From CBDCNP01 sp965222425 (GTDB lineage Bacteria > Acidobacteriota > Vicinamibacteria > Marinacidobacterales > DATDRI01): a DNA stretch of 64,000 nt. This document shows positions 16,843 through 26,701 of the stretch, piece after piece. Where the stretch lies: positions 223,670 to 287,669 of the forward strand of contig CBDCTW010000001.1 of assembly GCA_965222425.1 (NCBI GenBank), read 5' to 3'. The position numbers were made by a program, and so were the translations under genes. The notes beneath the pieces are model-generated. The model did not search any database, was not told the DNA's origin, and saw only the letters and a list, made by a program, of their open reading frames with translations. Each line of letters starts with the position of its first letter. Positions within the stretch are counted from its first letter, which is position 1.

Positions 16843-19072
16843 CGAAGTAATCCTTTGGAACCAAGACCTCCCGGACTTTCGACCCTTCGGGCGGCCCCAC
16901 GATCCCATCCGATTCGAGCATATCAACGATTCGGGCTGCCCGGCTATAGCCCAGTCGAAGCCTACGTTGTAAGTGGGAGACAGAAGCGACGCCGGACTCC
17001 ACGACCAGCCTCGCCGCCTGATCGAAGAGCTCATCTCTCTGGCTGTCACCCAGCCTGGCTTTTTCCTGTTCCTGCAATATGGTGAGATTGTACTCGGGTT
17101 TGCCCGCTTTTCTCCAGAAGGAGACGAGTCGACCGACCTCGGCTTCGGAAACGTACGCCCCGTGCAGGCGGGTCAGGCGTGCCGAGGCGGGCGGCAAGAA
17201 GAGCATGTCGCCCTTTCCGAGAAGCTGCTCGGCGCCATTGGCGTCGAGAATGGTTCGGGAGTCGACTCGTGAAGGCATCCGGAAGGCGATTCGAGACGGG
17301 AAGTTGGCCTTGATGATCCCGGTAATCACATCCACCGAAGGGCGTTGCGTGGCCAATACTAGATGAATGCCAACCGCCCGCGCCATCTGGGCGAGGCGGG
17401 TGATGGAGTCTTCCACGTCCGAAGACGAGACCATCATGAGGTCGGCCAGCTCATCGATGATCAACATGATGTAGGGCAGCGGGCGAAGCGGGTCGCCGTC
17501 CTGGTCTTCCTTGGTCTCTCCCGCTTCGATGGCCCCCTTCAGAATGTTGTTGTATTGGTCGATGTTTCGCACTCCTTCCGAGGCGAGCATCTTGATCCGA
17601 TTATCCATCTCGAAGACGGCCCACTTGAGGACCTCACTCGCTTGCTTGGGATCGGTGACCACGGGAGTCAGCAGGTGGGGAATATCCTGGTACGCGCCCA
17701 ACTCGAGCCGTTTGGGATCGATCAAGATCAACTTCACTTCGTCCGGGGTCGACTTGTAGAGGACCGAGCAGATCAAGGCATTCAGCAGGACCGACTTACC
17801 ACTGCCGGTGGCCCCGGCGATGAGAAGATGCGGCATGCGTGTGAGATCGCTGACGTTGGAGGCGCCATCGATTCCTTTGCCCAGCGCAACCGTCAGGCGT
17901 GAGGCGCTCGACTGAAAGACTTCCGACTCCAGAAGCTCTCGCAGACCGATGATCTCTCGATTTGGGTTTGGGATCTCAATTCCGACCGTCGATTTTCCAG
18001 AGATGCGATCGATGCGAACCGACTCGCTTTGTAAAGCGAGGCAGAGGTCCTCGGCGAGCGCGGTGATCTTGTTGTACTTGATACCAGCGTCCGGTTTGAA
18101 CTCGAACGTCGTGACGACCGGGCCGGGATGTATCTGAAGGACCTGCCCGTCGACCGAAAATTCCCGACAACGCTCTTGGAGTACCTTCGCCCGTTCCATG
18201 AGCTCTTTGTCATGCAGCTTTGTTTCCTCCGGGCGAGACTCGAGGATCGTAAACGGAGGCATGCTCCAGCGGCCCTTCTTCGGCGTGAAGGGCAACATCT
18301 CCTGTTTGTTCGGCTTGGCCTTGTTTTGCTCGACACGAGCAACCGAATCGTCCTTGGGCTTGGCCTTGTTCTTCGCCGCGTCGAGGGCGCGACGAGCGTG
18401 TTTCTTGACCACCCGATTCCGAAGTTTTTCCTTGCGTCGGCTCTCACGGAAGTGGGCGAATGCGGTAATCAGGTCTGCTGCCTTGGCACGTTGCCATGCG
18501 GAGACGCGTTTCACGCCCTGACTGAGGGACCACCGAGTTGCAACCATGATCGCGGCAAACAGTGTCGTGACGAGGAGAATGAACGCGCCGGCTTCACCGA
18601 GCGCATACGAGAGATAAGCCGCGAGGAGGTATCCGACCGCACCCCCGGCCGGAAGGAGGACGCCTTTGAGAGGCACTTCCTGGAGCGAGAGCGCGAGAAG
18701 AGCGGCGAGGCTCAGCAGGGTGCTCACGAGACCGAAATTCTTCGACCAGCCCGCTTCGATCTTGTGACACCAGAACCTGTTCCACCCCACCACCGCGAGG
18801 AGTATCACTACGCTGTAGGCGGCGAGTCCCAGCAGTTGAAAGAGCGCTTCCGATAAAAACGCACCCACCGGTCCGATCAGATTCTCAGTGGTAAGCCGCG
18901 AAGTCTCTTTGAAGTACCACGCAGGATCTCCGGGGAAGTACGACAGGAGGCTGACCGCCACCATCAACGACAGGGCGAGCAGACAAACCCCGATGACTTC
19001 CGAAAGACGTTCGCGATGTGCCGAACGCTCTACTTCGGTTGCTTTACGATAAAGTGAACGTGACGTAGACAA
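16817..19072 (-). CDS. ftsK: DNA translocase FtsK
   Basis: FtsK pumps chromosome termini through the closing septum. The 751-residue protein has four or so N-terminal transmembrane helices (about 25-185), a charged linker, then the RecA-like motor. The motor carries Walker A GATGSGKSVLLNAL and Walker B YIMLIIDELADLMM, and the winged-helix gamma domain sits at the C-terminus (LQRRLRLGYSRAARIVDMLE). Start TTG at 19072 overlaps the 3' end of uppP by 29 bp, and the 3' end overlaps the amidase start. Confidence 0.95.
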   Translation of the reverse strand: MSTSRSLYRKATEVERSAHRERLSEVIGVCLLALSLMVAVSLLSYFPGDPAWYFKETSRLTTENLIGPVGAFLSEALFQLLGLAAYSVVILLAVVGWNRFWCHKIEAGWSKNFGLVSTLLSLAALLALSLQEVPLKGVLLPAGGAVGYLLAAYLSYALGEAGAFILLVTTLFAAIMVATRWSLSQGVKRVSAWQRAKAADLITAFAHFRESRRKEKLRNRVVKKHARRALDAAKNKAKPKDDSVARVEQNKAKPNKQEMLPFTPKKGRWSMPPFTILESRPEETKLHDKELMERAKVLQERCREFSVDGQVLQIHPGPVVTTFEFKPDAGIKYNKITALAEDLCLALQSESVRIDRISGKSTVGIEIPNPNREIIGLRELLESEVFQSSASRLTVALGKGIDGASNVSDLTRMPHLLIAGATGSGKSVLLNALICSVLYKSTPDEVKLILIDPKRLELGAYQDIPHLLTPVVTDPKQASEVLKWAVFEMDNRIKMLASEGVRNIDQYNNILKGAIEAGETKEDQDGDPLRPLPYIMLIIDELADLMMVSSSDVEDSITRLAQMARAVGIHLVLATQRPSVDVITGIIKANFPSRIAFRMPSRVDSRTILDANGAEQLLGKGDMLFLPPASARLTRLHGAYVSEAEVGRLVSFWRKAGKPEYNLTILQEQEKARLGDSQRDELFDQAARLVVESGVASVSHLQRRLRLGYSRAARIVDMLESDGIVGPPEGSKVREVLVPKDYFDAVDRQLR

Positions 19073-19856
19073 GAACCACCCCTCCTGCCATCAAGCAGTA
19101 GTAGCCCAAAATATGGAAACGCCCGATTGCCAAGAGCCGCAAGACGATGCCGATGCAAATGTAACCGACCACGAAGGCGGTGGCAAAACCGGCGATATAG
19201 CCGGCCACCGCACCCACTTCTAGAAAGCTGACCCGTGGGAGGTCGTAAGCCGCCGCTCCCAGGATCGCGGGTATGGAAAGAAGAAAAGAAAACCGCGCCG
19301 CCGCGTTATGCGAGAGGCCGCGCATCAGTCCTGAGACGATCGTCGAGCCGGAGCGAGAGATCCCGGGCACCAAGGCCGCGCTCTGGAAAAGGCCGACCGT
19401 CAGCGCGTCCCGGACGTCGAGCTGGGCGAGGTCCCGCCCCTCACGCGATAGCCTCCGCGAGCTGAGCAGAAGCGTTCCGGTAATGATCAGCCCGAGGCCG
19501 ACCACCCAAAGTTGCTCGAAGCTGCGCTCCAGCAGAGCTCCCCCAATGTATTTATTGGCGAGTCCCACGATGACAACGGGTATCGTCCCCAATATCAGCA
19601 TCATCCAAAGGCGTCGCCACACGGTACCGCCGTCGCCCGGGGTGAGAGACCGCACGAGCAGAGTAACCTCCCGACGGAAGTAAATCAGTACCGCGAGCAA
19701 TGTTCCCAGATGCAACACGATATCAAAAAGTAGCCCTGGTTGGCTGAATCCGGGGACGAAATGCTGGGCGACGGCGAGATGGCCCGAGCTGGAAATGGGG
19801 AGGAACTCCGTGAGTCCCTGAATGAGCCCGAGCAAGATGGCGGCGTAGAGGCTCAA
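19044..19856 (-). CDS. uppP: Undecaprenyl-diphosphate phosphatase
   Basis: This integral membrane enzyme of the BacA/UppP family regenerates undecaprenyl phosphate for peptidoglycan synthesis. It is 270 residues with about eight hydrophobic helices. The signature Glu-rich motif LIQGLTEFLPISSSGHL is at the N-terminus and the second active-site motif PGISRSGSTI is near residue 165. It begins one base after the rnj stop and overlaps ftsK, so it belongs to a rsmA-rnj-uppP-ftsK-amidase operon. Confidence 0.96.
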   Translation of the reverse strand: MSLYAAILLGLIQGLTEFLPISSSGHLAVAQHFVPGFSQPGLLFDIVLHLGTLLAVLIYFRREVTLLVRSLTPGDGGTVWRRLWMMLILGTIPVVIVGLANKYIGGALLERSFEQLWVVGLGLIITGTLLLSSRRLSREGRDLAQLDVRDALTVGLFQSAALVPGISRSGSTIVSGLMRGLSHNAAARFSFLLSIPAILGAAAYDLPRVSFLEVGAVAGYIAGFATAFVVGYICIGIVLRLLAIGRFHILGYYCLMAGGVVLVYVTFTLS

Positions 19857-19857
19857 T

Positions 19858-21525
19858 CTACCCCTCCATCACGATCGGGAGAATCATCGGGCGACGCCGC
19901 GTGCGTTTCCTGAAGTACCGTCGGAGCTCGGTTTGAATCTTGTCCTTGATGAGCCCCCAGTCGGCGACCTCTTCGGTGGGGGAGCCTTCTACCGTGGCGA
20001 TGACCAGATCCCTGACCTCGTCGAGGAGCGAGTCATCTTCTCCCGCCAGAAAACCGCGAGTGATGATCTCGGGTGGGGTCTCGACACGCCCGCTTTGTTT
20101 GTTGATGGAAACAACCGGAATGACGATGCCTCCTTCAGACAGATGCTGCCGATCCCGGAGGATGATGTCGCCGACGTCGCCGAGCCCACTTCCGTCGACG
20201 AACACCCTGCCCGTTTTCTCCTTGCGGGAAATGCGCCCTCCTCGCTCATCGAAGGCGATGACGTCCCCGTCTTCGGCCAAGAGAACCCGCTCGGATGGAA
20301 TGCCCAGGCCTTCGGCGATACGAGCGTGCGAAACTAATTGCCGCCACTCGCCGTGAATCGGAATGAAGTGGCGTGGACGCACCAAGTTCAACATGAGCTT
20401 GAGCTCCTCGGCACTTCCGTGGCCAGACACGTGCACTTCGGCCGCCGAGGGTTGGATGACTTCCGCTCCGCGACGGTACAAGTGATTGATCACTCGAGAC
20501 ACCGCCCGCTCGTTTCCAGGGATGACGCGCGCCGAAAGGATCACCGCATCTCCGGGTTCGATGGCCGCGTGCTTGTGGTTATCGATAGCGATTTGGGAAA
20601 GCGCCGAAAAAGGCTCGCCCTGGCTGCCGGCGGTAAGGATGAGAAGTTTGTTGCGGGGCGTCTTCGGAATGTCGGCGGGGCGAATGAGAAGGTCGCCCGG
20701 TACCCGAAGGTAACCGAGGTCCATCGCGGTGTGCACATTCTGCGACATGCTTCGCCCCAGTAGCGCAACCTTGCGCCCGCATTTGGCGGCGAGATCGATT
20801 GCTAATTGGACCCGGTGGGTGCTCGAGGTGAAGCACGCGACGAAGACGCGGAAAGCGGTTCGACTGATGATCTCTTCGAAGGCTTCGATGACGTCTTTCT
20901 CGGATCCCGTGTGACCCTTGACCTCGCTGTTGGTCGAGTCGGAGAGGAGGGCCATTACACCTTTTTCTCCGTAGGCGGCCAAGCGGTGCATGTCGATGGG
21001 TTCACCGACGACCGGCGACTGATCGAATTTGAAATCACCGGTGTGAATGATGCGGCCGTACGGAGTTTCGATAGCCAGTGCCATACTGTCTGCCAAACTG
21101 TGCGAGACGCGGATGAAATCGATCTGAAACGGTCCGATGGTCTGGCTCTCGCCGGGCGCCACGGTTACGAGCTCAACCCGATCCGCCAGCTCGTGCTCCT
21201 CGAGTCGCTTCTGGCACATGCCAAGCGTCAGCCGCGTGCCGTAAACCGGCACCTTCATCTCCCTCAACAGGTAGGGGAGGGCTCCGATGTGGTCCTCATG
21301 CCCATGGGTCAAGAAGATACCTTTGACTCGCTCTTTGTTATTGAAAACGTACGACATATCAGGAATGACCAAATCGACGCCCAGCAATTCGCTGTCCGGA
21401 AACATCACGCCGACGTCCACCACAAAACACGTGTCCCCCATGCCGATGACCATCATGTTGAGGCCGAACTCGCCCAGCCCGCCTAGGGGGATGATCTCTA
21501 GTGGGGGGCGTACGGATTCAGCCAC
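19858..21525 (-). CDS. rnj: Ribonuclease J
   Basis: RNase J is a metallo-beta-lactamase/beta-CASP nuclease with 5'-3' exo- and endonuclease activity in mRNA decay and rRNA maturation. It has 555 residues. The zinc-binding THGHEDHIGAL motif is at residues 73-83, HTGDFKFD follows, the beta-CASP region contains LLSDSTN, and the late motif SGHGSAEEL and IHGEWRQL complete the site. It sits 96 bp downstream of rsmA. The family's C-terminal domain is present. Confidence 0.95.
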   Translation of the reverse strand: MAESVRPPLEIIPLGGLGEFGLNMMVIGMGDTCFVVDVGVMFPDSELLGVDLVIPDMSYVFNNKERVKGIFLTHGHEDHIGALPYLLREMKVPVYGTRLTLGMCQKRLEEHELADRVELVTVAPGESQTIGPFQIDFIRVSHSLADSMALAIETPYGRIIHTGDFKFDQSPVVGEPIDMHRLAAYGEKGVMALLSDSTNSEVKGHTGSEKDVIEAFEEIISRTAFRVFVACFTSSTHRVQLAIDLAAKCGRKVALLGRSMSQNVHTAMDLGYLRVPGDLLIRPADIPKTPRNKLLILTAGSQGEPFSALSQIAIDNHKHAAIEPGDAVILSARVIPGNERAVSRVINHLYRRGAEVIQPSAAEVHVSGHGSAEELKLMLNLVRPRHFIPIHGEWRQLVSHARIAEGLGIPSERVLLAEDGDVIAFDERGGRISRKEKTGRVFVDGSGLGDVGDIILRDRQHLSEGGIVIPVVSINKQSGRVETPPEIITRGFLAGEDDSLLDEVRDLVIATVEGSPTEEVADWGLIKDKIQTELRRYFRKRTRRRPMILPIVMEG

Positions 21526-21621
21526 GGATCGTCACCTGAGGGGTACTTAAGACGCGTACCATTTAGCTACAAGAGTTAGCCACACAAAGCTAAGAAAGCA
21601 CTTCAATACTAGCAGAACATC

Positions 21622-22488
21622 TCATGGCGGAGAAGCGCAAAAGTGGCTGAGAGCGGCAAATTCTTCTACTGAAAGGGTTTCCGCGCGGCGACTGGTGTCG
21701 ATGCCCATTTCGGCGAGTCCGCTCCGAATAGACGACGCGCCCACGAGCCTAGTGCTTAAGTCCTTGATATTATTGGAGATGTTCTTGCGGCGGTGGGTTA
21801 GAAGGCCACGAACCACAGCCCGGAAGACGTCGTAGTCGCCAACCGGTGACTCATCCTTCCCGAGCGGCACGAAACTCACCATTGCGGCGTGAACTTTCGG
21901 CCGCGGATTGAAGGCCTGGGGCGGGATGGTGAACAGGAGCTCCGCCTTCGCAGCCTGCTGGGCCACGACCGTCAAGAAGCCGTAGGCCTTGGTTGCTGGC
22001 ACCGCCGTCAGACATCGGGCGACCTCGAGTTGAAACATCAACGTGAGATCGACGAGCCGTTCTCGGTGGGCGAGGAGCTTGAGAAGGATGGGGGAGGCCA
22101 CCGAAAAGGGTAAGTTTCCGACCACCCGCACCCGCGCGATACCACGTTCTGACAACGACTTTTGCAGATCGAGCCTCAGAAAGTCGCAGTGAATGAGCTC
22201 GACCTTCCTCGAAGTCCCACACTTTTGTAACGTCCGCTCTTGTAACGTCAACGACAGCTTCTGGAAAAGCATGCGGTCGGTTTCGATGGCGAGCACTTGA
22301 GCGGTGCTCCGGGACGCCAGGGGTATCGTGAGCTCCCCGGCGCCCGCCCCGATCTCCAGAAACATCTGGTCGGGACGCGGGTCGATCGCCTCGACAATGC
22401 GCTCCACGACCGCCTTGTCTCGAAGAAAGCTCTGACCTCGGGAACGGCTCGGTTGGAAACGACGAGACGATCTGCTAGGTCCTATCAT
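21622..22488 (-). CDS. rsmA: 16S rRNA dimethyladenosine transferase
   Basis: RsmA (KsgA) dimethylates two adjacent adenosines in helix 45 of 16S rRNA late in 30S assembly. The 288-residue protein has the SAM motif FLEIGAGAGELT (about residue 42) and the catalytic VVGNLPFSVASPI (about 117). The C-terminal domain is helical. The N-terminal 15 residues are Arg/Ser-rich. It is first in the minus-strand operon and divergent from trxA; the 185-bp gap between them should hold both promoters. Confidence 0.95.
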   Translation of the reverse strand: MIGPSRSSRRFQPSRSRGQSFLRDKAVVERIVEAIDPRPDQMFLEIGAGAGELTIPLASRSTAQVLAIETDRMLFQKLSLTLQERTLQKCGTSRKVELIHCDFLRLDLQKSLSERGIARVRVVGNLPFSVASPILLKLLAHRERLVDLTLMFQLEVARCLTAVPATKAYGFLTVVAQQAAKAELLFTIPPQAFNPRPKVHAAMVSFVPLGKDESPVGDYDVFRAVVRGLLTHRRKNISNNIKDLSTRLVGASSIRSGLAEMGIDTSRRAETLSVEEFAALSHFCASPP

Positions 22489-22673
22489 TTCAAGAGGATA
22501 GCACTTTCGTTCGGTTCCGGTTGAGTTGACTTCACCGGAGCCCTTTGTTAATTTGTTAAGGAGCGGGTCAGAATCGAAAGACCACCTCGGTGAATCAGTT
22601 CACACGTTGTATCGAGCGTTTGCGATATCCTTGTTAGAGGCGCCAGGCGAGTTAGAACGAGGACATGTAGAAG

Positions 22674-23003
22674 ATGAGTGACAAAATTGCCGCTTTTACC
22701 GACAGCACATGGGACAGCGAGGTCTTGGGCTCCGACACGCCAGTTGTGGTGGACTTCTGGGCCGAATGGTGCGCGCCGTGCCGCATGATGGCCCCCACCA
22801 TCGATGCCTTGGCCGCCGAGTACGAAGGCAAGGCCAAGATAGGTAAGTTGAACGTCGACGAGAACAGCTCTGTCTCGGACAAGTACCAGATTCGAGGCAT
22901 TCCGACCGTGCTTATTTTCAAGAACGGCGAAGTCGCCGAGCAAGTGGTTGGTGTTACGTCGAAGGAGAATCTTTCCAAGCTGATTGACAAACATCTGAAC
23001 TAG
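22674..23003 (+). CDS. trxA: Thioredoxin
   Basis: A 109-residue cytoplasmic dithiol reductase with the canonical active site WCAPC at residues 32-36, preceded by VVVDFWAE, and the cis-proline segment IRGIPTVLIFKNGE. It is followed after 58 bp by thioredoxin reductase. A GAGGCGCCAGGC sequence about 40 bp upstream resembles part of the repeats seen at 24600 and 26702. Confidence 0.97.
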   Translation: MSDKIAAFTDSTWDSEVLGSDTPVVVDFWAEWCAPCRMMAPTIDALAAEYEGKAKIGKLNVDENSSVSDKYQIRGIPTVLIFKNGEVAEQVVGVTSKENLSKLIDKHLN

Positions 23004-23061
23004 ACCCTGCGTTCCATTGCGCGCCAGTTGCAGGACACTTGCAGAAAAGACTAGGGGAGTT

Positions 23062-24087
23062 ATGAGCGAGAAGCGTGCAAAAGAAGCAAGGCACGTGCGT
23101 GTCTTGATCGTCGGAAGTGGTCCGGGCGGTTATACCGCGGCGCTTTACGCATCGCGAGCCGACCTCAAGCCGGTCATGCTCGCGGGCTCGGGGATGGACA
23201 AAGAAATAGGCATTCCCGGTGGCCAGCTGATGTTGACGACCGACGTAGAAAACTACCCCGGCTTTCCGGACGGGCTTACCGGGCCAGACATGATGGACCT
23301 TTTTCGCAAGCAATCCGAGCGTTTCGGTACCGAAGTCTTGTACACCGACGCGACATCGTGTGACGTCGGGAGCCGGCCTTTTCGCGTAGAGAGCGGAGAG
23401 GGGACGTTCACTTGCGACGCACTCATCATCGCCACCGGAGCGACGGCCAAGTGGCTTGGTCTCGAGTCCGAGGAGCGCCTTCAGAATCGAGGCGTCTCTG
23501 CCTGTGCTACGTGCGATGGCGCGCTCTATCGGAACAAAGAAATGGCGGTGGTCGGCGGGGGCGACACCGCGATCGAAGAAGCACTCTTCCTTAGCCGTTA
23601 CGCCACTAAGGTGACGGTCATTCATCGTCGCGACGAGCTTCGCGCCTCGAAGATCATGCAGGAACGCGCCAAGAGCAATGAGAAGATCGACTTTCTCTGG
23701 GATAGCGTGGTGACCGATGTTTTGGGCGAAAACGAGGTTACCGGCGTGCGCATCAAAAACGTCAAGACCAACGAGGAATCGGAGCTCGCCGTGGGAGCGC
23801 TCTTCATCGCCATCGGTCACAAACCGAATACCGAACTCTTGGGTGGGGCCGTGGAACTCGACGACGTCGGCTACATCAAGGTCACGGCGGGCACCACGCG
23901 CAGTTCGCTGGAAGGAGTCTTCGCGTGTGGCGACGCCATGGATCCAACCTACCGTCAGGCGGTGACGGCGGCAGGAACGGGATGCATGGCAGCGATCGAT
24001 TCGGAGCGCTGGCTTGCCGAGCAGGAGTCCCTTGCTAAGGCCGATAAGACCGAGGTGTCGGCGAAGGTCTCCGAGGCAACCACTTGA
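23062..24087 (+). CDS. trxB: Thioredoxin reductase
   Basis: This FAD/NADPH enzyme reduces thioredoxin. The ATG at 23062 is preceded by AGGGGAG and gives 341 residues; an earlier in-frame start at 23017 lacks homology. The FAD dinucleotide motif GSGPGG is at 18-23, the redox pair CATC at 148-151, the NADPH motif GGGDTAIEEAL follows, and the C-terminal FAD motif is VFACGDAMDP. Its stop overlaps the TTG start of the TlpA-like gene, making a three-gene thiol-redox operon. Confidence 0.95.
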   Translation: MSEKRAKEARHVRVLIVGSGPGGYTAALYASRADLKPVMLAGSGMDKEIGIPGGQLMLTTDVENYPGFPDGLTGPDMMDLFRKQSERFGTEVLYTDATSCDVGSRPFRVESGEGTFTCDALIIATGATAKWLGLESEERLQNRGVSACATCDGALYRNKEMAVVGGGDTAIEEALFLSRYATKVTVIHRRDELRASKIMQERAKSNEKIDFLWDSVVTDVLGENEVTGVRIKNVKTNEESELAVGALFIAIGHKPNTELLGGAVELDDVGYIKVTAGTTRSSLEGVFACGDAMDPTYRQAVTAAGTGCMAAIDSERWLAEQESLAKADKTEVSAKVSEATT

Positions 24088-24602
24088 TAGGACGCACTCT
24101 GCCGATAGCGGTCGTTGCCGTATTGGTGCTCGTTTTTTCTGTGCCCGCCGGCTCAGTGGAAGATCTTCGCGGGCAACAGGCACCGAACTTCACTCTCAAG
24201 AGCGTTCAGGGAAAGAAAGTATCGCTGAAAGACTTCAGAGGGTCGGTGGTCCTTCTGGATTTCTGGGCTGTTTGGTGCTATCCCTGCAAGGAGTCGCTGG
24301 TCTTCCTCGAAGGCTTGGCAGCGAAGTACCGCAACAAGGGATTTGCGGTCGTCGGACTGCACGTCGATGACCGCATGCCTCCGCTTGACGAAGTGAAACA
24401 GTCTCTAAAGGAGAAGAAAGTCCGCTACACGAATCTGGTGAGCACCTTCGAAGTGGATGAGGCCTTTCAGGTTTACTCAATGCCGACGTCTTTCGTCATC
24501 GACCGGGAGGGCAAGTTTCACAGCAGCCACGTGGGTTTCAATCCGGTGACGACTCCGGAAAAAATAGAGGCGCACGTCCGAGACGCCCTCGGCATCGAAT
24601 AG
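24084..24602 (+). CDS. TlpA/ResA-like secreted thioredoxin
   Basis: A 172-residue protein with an N-terminal signal or anchor (residues 5-24, AVVAVLVLVFSVPAGS) and a thioredoxin fold of the AhpC/TSA-TlpA class. The active site is WCYPC within LLDFWAVWCYPCKES, and the cis-proline segment is YSMPTSFVIDREGK. It probably works outside the cytoplasmic membrane, reducing or isomerising thiols, for example in cytochrome c maturation. The start TTG overlaps the trxB stop by four bases. The stop codon TAG opens the repeat at 24600. Confidence 0.88.
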   Translation: MIGRTLPIAVVAVLVLVFSVPAGSVEDLRGQQAPNFTLKSVQGKKVSLKDFRGSVVLLDFWAVWCYPCKESLVFLEGLAAKYRNKGFAVVGLHVDDRMPPLDEVKQSLKEKKVRYTNLVSTFEVDEAFQVYSMPTSFVIDREGKFHSSHVGFNPVTTPEKIEAHVRDALGIE

Positions 24603-24672
24603 GCGCCTGGCAAGGTCAATAGCGGCAACTCCTCGATTTGGCGCCAGTAACGATTCGAGAGCCGCCCGGCGG
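24600..24672 (+). repeat. Upstream repeat P1 (GGCGCC element)
   Basis: The element has the form AGGCGCCTGGC, 26 bases containing GCAAC, TTGGCGCCAGT, one base, ACGATT, then AGAG and a GC-rich end. It starts on the stop codon of the TlpA-like gene and runs to the start of the chimeric gene. A second copy with the same spacing is at 26702-26771. Confidence 0.6.
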
Positions 24673-24676
24673 AAGG

Positions 24677-25885
24677 GTGAATCCCCTTAGCAGAAAGACG
24701 CGAAGAGAGTTCATCGCCGCGGGCCTCAAATCGTCCGCCGCCAGCTTCTTAACATTCCCTCCAACCCTAGCTCGAGGACAGCTCCTCGGAACGGTACCCT
24801 TTGTCAGCGAAGGAGAGACCTCGCCGGGGTCTCTTCATGGTTCGGGCCTCGGCGGCCGATTGGTCTTGGACTTCTCCACCCTGACCGAAGACAGCCTAAC
24901 TACATCGAATGGAAACTTCTTCATTCGTACCGCTTTTCCCGACCAACTCCACGAGATCTCACCATGGGAGACCGCCGCGCTGACCGCGGCGCTCGATTTC
25001 ATGGGTCGGACGCACCAGCAGGACAAACCCTTCTTTGTTTGGTTCAACTCGACGCGGATGCACATCTGGACGCACCTCAAGGCTGCATCCGAGGGGGTGA
25101 CGGGGCAGGGCATTTACGCCGACGGCATGGTCGAGCACGATGGCTACGTGGGCCAGCTACTCGACAAACTCGACGAGCTTGGGATCACCGACGACACCAT
25201 CGTCATGTACGCTACCGATAACGGAGCCGAGCTGATGAGCTGGCCCGATGGCGGGATGATTCCGTTCCGCGGCGAGAAGAACACCACCTGGGAGGGTGGT
25301 TTTCGTCTTCCAATGATGGTCCGCTGGCCTGGGAAAATTAAGGCGGGCTCTATCTCCAACGAGATCATCGCGATGATGGATTGGATGCCGACCCTCGTGG
25401 CAGCCGCAGGGGACCCGGACATCAAAGAGAAGCTGCTCAACGGGCGTACCGCCGGTGGTAAGACCTTCAAGGTTCACCTCGACGGCTACAACTTCCTCCC
25501 CTATATGACGGGACAGGCGTCCAAGGGACCTAGGGACGAGTTCTTCTACTTCACCGACGACGGCTCGCTGTCGGCTCTTCGGTATCGCGACTGGAAGATG
25601 ATGTTCAGCATCCAGGAGGCTCACGGCTTCGAGGTGTGGGTGCGACCGTTCACCGTGCTGCGCGTACCGCGACTCTTCAACCTGCGTCGCGACCCCTTCG
25701 AGCGCGCCGACCGCGATTCCGACTTCTACACGAAGTTCTTCATCGATCACATGTTCGTCATGGTCCCAGCGCAGGCTCTGGTCGCAAAATTCCTGCAAAT
25801 TTTCCAGAAGTTCCCACCGCGGCAGAAGCCGGCGAGCTTCACCATCGATCAGGTAATAGAGAAGTTGGCGCCGCCGTCGAACTAG
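24677..25885 (+). pseudogene. Chimera: Tat-type oxidoreductase N-terminus fused to C-terminal half of arylsulfatase
   Basis: The first 95 or so residues contain a twin-arginine signal (KTRREFIAAGL) and the segment LGTVPFVSEGE...FFIRTAFPD, which resembles the start of molybdopterin sulfite-oxidase-like proteins. From about residue 100 the protein switches to arylsulfatase sequence: KPFFVWFNSTRMHIWTHL, DNTGA-like metal segment YATDNGAE, TPFRGEKNT-like IPFRGEKNTTWEGG, and a normal sulfatase C-terminus. The sulfatase half that carries the formylglycine motif (CxPSR) is absent, so sulfatase activity is not expected. The most economical explanation is a deletion joining two neighbouring genes in frame. 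The GTG at 24677 is a guess; TTG 24638 in the repeat is in frame. Confidence 0.7.
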
Positions 25886-26091
25886 GTGGGAGGCAGGAGC
25901 GGTGGGTTTGTTGGGCCAAGCTCTGTAAACTAGATGTGTGAAGGAGATCGCACAATTGCATAGTGACATGTCCGAGGGATGTTCGGAGAGCGTGCCGCCC
26001 GATAGCGGAAAGTAGCAGCGACCGCGGTAAGAACTCATTAAAGGCCCATGGGAAACACGCCCCCAGATCCAGACGAGTAAACGGAGGCAAG

Positions 26092-26700
26092 GTGAGTGAA
26101 ATCAAGCGTGCGCAACCCGACTACCCTATTGACGATCTGATTGCCGAGCGGTGGAGTCCCTGTGTTTTCGACTCACGCCCGGTCGCAGCCCATGATCTGA
26201 AAGCACTGTTCGAAGCAGCGAGGTGGGCTCCCTCGTCTTACAACGAGCAACCCTGGCGGTACATCGTTGCGACCAAAGAGCATTCCGAGGAGTTCGAGCG
26301 TCTGCTGTCCTGTCTCGTGGAGGGGAATCAAGCGTGGGCCAAGCACGCACCGGTCCTAGCCCTCGGGGTCGTGAGTCTTTTGTTCGATCGCAACGGCAAA
26401 CCGAACAGTTCCGCGCAACACGACCTCGGGCTCGCGTCCGGAACCCTCTCGTTCGAAGCGACCAAGCGGGGGCTGTCTGTGCATCAGATGGTCGGGATAC
26501 TCCCGGAGCGTGCCATGGAGGCCTACCGTATCCCCGCGGAGTTTCAAGTCATGACGGGAATCGCGATCGGATACCGCGGCTCACCGGATGCCGGCGACGA
26601 AAAATTGGCCAAACGCGATCGCGCCCCTAGAACTAGGCGCGCCATCGCGGAGTTCGTGTTCTCGGAGAATTGGGGCAAGTCATTCGATTCGTCTTCGTGA
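26092..26700 (+). CDS. Nitroreductase-family FMN oxidoreductase
   Basis: A 202-residue FMN-dependent nitroreductase. The N-terminal signature RWSPCVFDSRPV and AARWAPSSYNEQPWRYIVA are the family's FMN-binding segments, and the C-terminal part has the conserved GYRGSPD. The GTG at 26092 follows a good ribosome-binding site (ACGGAGGCAAG). A longer frame to 25963 has no homology. The physiological substrate is not predictable. The 200 bases between the chimera and this gene hold no identified feature. Confidence 0.88.
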   Translation: MSEIKRAQPDYPIDDLIAERWSPCVFDSRPVAAHDLKALFEAARWAPSSYNEQPWRYIVATKEHSEEFERLLSCLVEGNQAWAKHAPVLALGVVSLLFDRNGKPNSSAQHDLGLASGTLSFEATKRGLSVHQMVGILPERAMEAYRIPAEFQVMTGIAIGYRGSPDAGDEKLAKRDRAPRTRRAIAEFVFSENWGKSFDSSS

Positions 26701-26701
26701 G

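Noticed and set aside
22954..24183. 409-codon minus-strand frame opposite trxB
   Set aside because: Shadow of thioredoxin reductase; spans gene boundaries on the other strand.
24600..24672. Known riboswitch upstream of the TonB-type region
   Set aside because: The element lacks the cobalamin, TPP, SAM or other riboswitch core motifs that I can recognise by eye; kept only as a repeat.
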